NCBI GenBank assembly: GCA_023146355.1
Contig: JAGLCH010000004.1
Coordinates: 1 to 5,385, forward strand
DNA length: 5,385 nucleotides
Reading direction: 5' to 3'
Origin: Bacteriovoracaceae bacterium
GTDB lineage: Bacteria; Bdellovibrionota; Bacteriovoracia; Bacteriovoracales; Bacteriovoracaceae
In this document: positions 3,845-5,385 of the stretch, piece by piece
Numbering within the stretch: the stretch's first letter is position 1
Layout of the letters: every line of letters begins with the position of its first letter
Position numbers and translations under genes: made by a program
The notes under the pieces: generated by a model
What the model saw: the letters and a program-made list of their open reading frames with translations, nothing else
Told to the model about the DNA's origin: nothing
Database searches by the model: none

Positions 3845-5385
3845 ATGAACAATATCAAAAGTCTTCTGCTCACCCTCGCAATACTCAGTTCTGGCGCATT
3901 TGCAGATGTAGAAAAAGGCCTTGAGTTTAAGTATGAGCAAGGCGAAGGAACTCTGCACAAAGTAAAAAAAATAAAAAAGCTCTCAGTTCTCTCAAACCTA
4001 AATGTTCCAAAGGGGGTCTTTATGTCCCTCATGGGCACTGATTCAACATTCCCAAGCTACTCTGCCCTCAACGCAGACTTTGGTGCAAATCTCTACGAGA
4101 TCATTTACAAAATAAATAAGCAAAATAATCTTGTTGATGCCACAACTGGCGTTGATCAAGATATCGATTTTGTAGTTGCTGGAAGCGATAAGCGCCTTGA
4201 GGTACTTGTAAAAAAGATTGAAGCAAAGCTTGGACCTGAGTCTCTTGAATACTTCAATATTATCAATACCGAGACTCTTTTTCTCGGTGGCCTAAACCTA
4301 GACCGGTGGATGCAGGATTGGGGAGAATTCCTTGGGTATGGTAAAGATAAAAACGGTGAAGAAGTTGCTGGAATTTACTACGTAAACCGTGACCGCGGCC
4401 TAAAAAAGATCGTGGAGGAAATCTCAATGATGCTTGATCTTCCATTCATAGAATCAGCTTCCCCCTCTGGTATCAGCGGAAACTACGGTGGAAATATTGA
4501 AATGACTCCAGATGGAACTCTCCTTTTTGGTGACACAATGGACTCAAAGCAGTCCAAGCAAATGATTAGAAAAAATGGCCGTGTCAACTACGCTAAAGTT
4601 GATACAAGCTGGCTATCAGTTGGTCATTTTGACGAGCAGATGTCTGTTATACCATCAGTCAAAGAGTGTAAGTATCCAGCAGACTATAAAGGGCCAAAAG
4701 CAAACTATGCAATAGTTGTTGCTGACCCGATCTGGGGACTTAAGGAAATCTACAAGTATAAAGGTAATACAAAATACATCACTTACCTTGCTGAATATAA
4801 TCCTGAAATGAGCGAGGCCATTATCGTTTCGAAGGACCAAGAGGAATACTTTGGTATCAGAAAACTTAAAAAAGCTATTCGCTACTACCTTGAAGACACA
4901 AAGACATTTACTTTTAAAAACACGACAAATAAAAAGAATAAGTTTGATAGAAACAGCTCAAAATTTTGCACCAAAACAACAAAACTTCCTAGACGCTATT
5001 GTGATCTTATCGCTTACAACATCTACGTTGCAAAAATCATCGATCAAAATGAAGAGATCGTAAAATCTAAAACGCCTTGCAAGAACGATCACATTGTAAA
5101 AGTCCCTCAAATATACCGCGAAGTATTCTACAGTGGTAATCCAGAAGGTGCTGTCTCTTTTCTTCCAGGAACTGCAAATATGGTAGTACTTAGAGATAAC
5201 CTAATTGTTCCAACCACAACATTTGATGGTTACCAGCAAGTAGTTCATGATCAGCTTGGAAAAGCAGTTGGTGGAAATGAGAAGGTTCATTTCATCATGG
5301 AAAAAGCTGAGTATCACGACCTTATGGGCGAAGTTCACTGTGGCACCAATGTTTTCAGAGAACTCAATCTACAAATTCCAAACAT
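3845..5385 (+). CDS. Secreted vertebrate-type protein-arginine deiminase (PAD), 3' end beyond window
   Basis: Predicted to hydrolyse arginine side chains in proteins to citrulline plus ammonia, probably outside the cytoplasm. The frame is open for 513 codons to the window edge. Residues 1-20 are a signal peptide (K5, hydrophobic core, GAFA|DV). The PAD catalytic domain follows: RWMQD (154-158) with D158, NRDRGLK (181-187) with R182 and R184, GGNIE (215-219), LLFGD, WLSVGHFDE with H261 and D263, VPQIY, a FLPGTANMVVL block, and GEVHCGTNV with nucleophile C499 near the C-terminus. These match human PAD4 W347, D350, R372, R374, H471, D473 and C645. About 130 residues separate the signal peptide from the first catalytic motif, too few for the vertebrate N-terminal and middle domains. 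Q157, E161 and E219 fit calcium site 1, but site 2 positions are changed (W159, Y179). Four other cysteines (275, 375, 386, 412) could form disulfides. Start: ATG at 3845 with AGGA at 3833-3836 (8-nt spacer). Only a short C-terminal tail should be missing. Extracellular activity and substrate are inferred. Confidence 0.92.
   Translation, partial: MNNIKSLLLTLAILSSGAFADVEKGLEFKYEQGEGTLHKVKKIKKLSVLSNLNVPKGVFMSLMGTDSTFPSYSALNADFGANLYEIIYKINKQNNLVDATTGVDQDIDFVVAGSDKRLEVLVKKIEAKLGPESLEYFNIINTETLFLGGLNLDRWMQDWGEFLGYGKDKNGEEVAGIYYVNRDRGLKKIVEEISMMLDLPFIESASPSGISGNYGGNIEMTPDGTLLFGDTMDSKQSKQMIRKNGRVNYAKVDTSWLSVGHFDEQMSVIPSVKECKYPADYKGPKANYAIVVADPIWGLKEIYKYKGNTKYITYLAEYNPEMSEAIIVSKDQEEYFGIRKLKKAIRYYLEDTKTFTFKNTTNKKNKFDRNSSKFCTKTTKLPRRYCDLIAYNIYVAKIIDQNEEIVKSKTPCKNDHIVKVPQIYREVFYSGNPEGAVSFLPGTANMVVLRDNLIVPTTTFDGYQQVVHDQLGKAVGGNEKVHFIMEKAEYHDLMGEVHCGTNVFRELNLQIPN

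Noticed and set aside
3752..4038. Two minus-strand open frames across the deiminase 5' end and intergenic region
   Set aside because: Their translations show no family pattern and they overlap the well-supported signal peptide and N-terminus on the other strand.
4851..5063. A 70-codon plus-strand open frame inside the deiminase gene, which might have signalled a frameshift
   Set aside because: It is in a different frame. The deiminase frame reads without a stop from 3845 to 5385, and conserved PAD motifs occur on both sides of it in the same frame.
3845..5385. Agmatine deiminase or Porphyromonas-type deiminase as the identity of the plus-strand gene
   Set aside because: The RWMQD, SVGHFDE and GEVHCGTNV motifs and their spacing match the vertebrate-type PAD catalytic domain specifically.

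Overview
This AT-rich window holds a translation and RNA-modification operon on the minus strand and, diverging from it, the almost complete start of a secreted enzyme gene on the plus strand. The minus-strand order (rimM, trmD, a TrmD-linked SPOUT methyltransferase, rplS, rnhB, a YraN-like protein, then a small exported membrane protein) is a bacterial housekeeping arrangement. The TrmD-linked methyltransferase and the L19 sequence style would fit a deltaproteobacterial or Bdellovibrionota-type Gram-negative. That placement is an impression from memory and was not tested.

Layout from right to left on the minus strand: rimM (3130-3669) overlaps trmD by 14 nt, and trmD overlaps the methyltransferase gene (1820-2383) by 8 nt, so the three are probably translationally coupled. 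A 91-nt leader carrying a 9-bp direct repeat separates them from rplS, whose start I move 6 nt downstream to 1728 on Shine-Dalgarno spacing. A strong intrinsic terminator (about 1315-1339) lies between rplS and rnhB. rnhB overlaps the TTG-started yraN-like gene by 4 nt, and a small signal-peptide protein follows one base after it and runs off the left edge. Together these genes act in 30S maturation (RimM), tRNA m1G37 methylation (TrmD), 50S structure (L19) and ribonucleotide removal from DNA (RNase HII).

On the plus strand, from 3845 to the right edge, one uninterrupted frame of 513 codons encodes an exported protein. Its C-terminal part carries the full catalytic set of the vertebrate-type protein-arginine deiminase (PAD) family: RWMQD, RDRGLK, SVGHFDE and GEVHCGTNV. 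It has a signal peptide, no room for the vertebrate N-terminal and middle Ig-like domains, an apparently retained first catalytic-domain calcium site and an apparently degraded second one. This is the most interesting item in the window. It sits where rpsP and a KH-domain gene often precede rimM.

The 175-bp divergent intergenic region (3670-3844) holds candidate but weak promoters for both directions. I see no tRNA, rRNA, CRISPR array, insertion sequence or attachment site.
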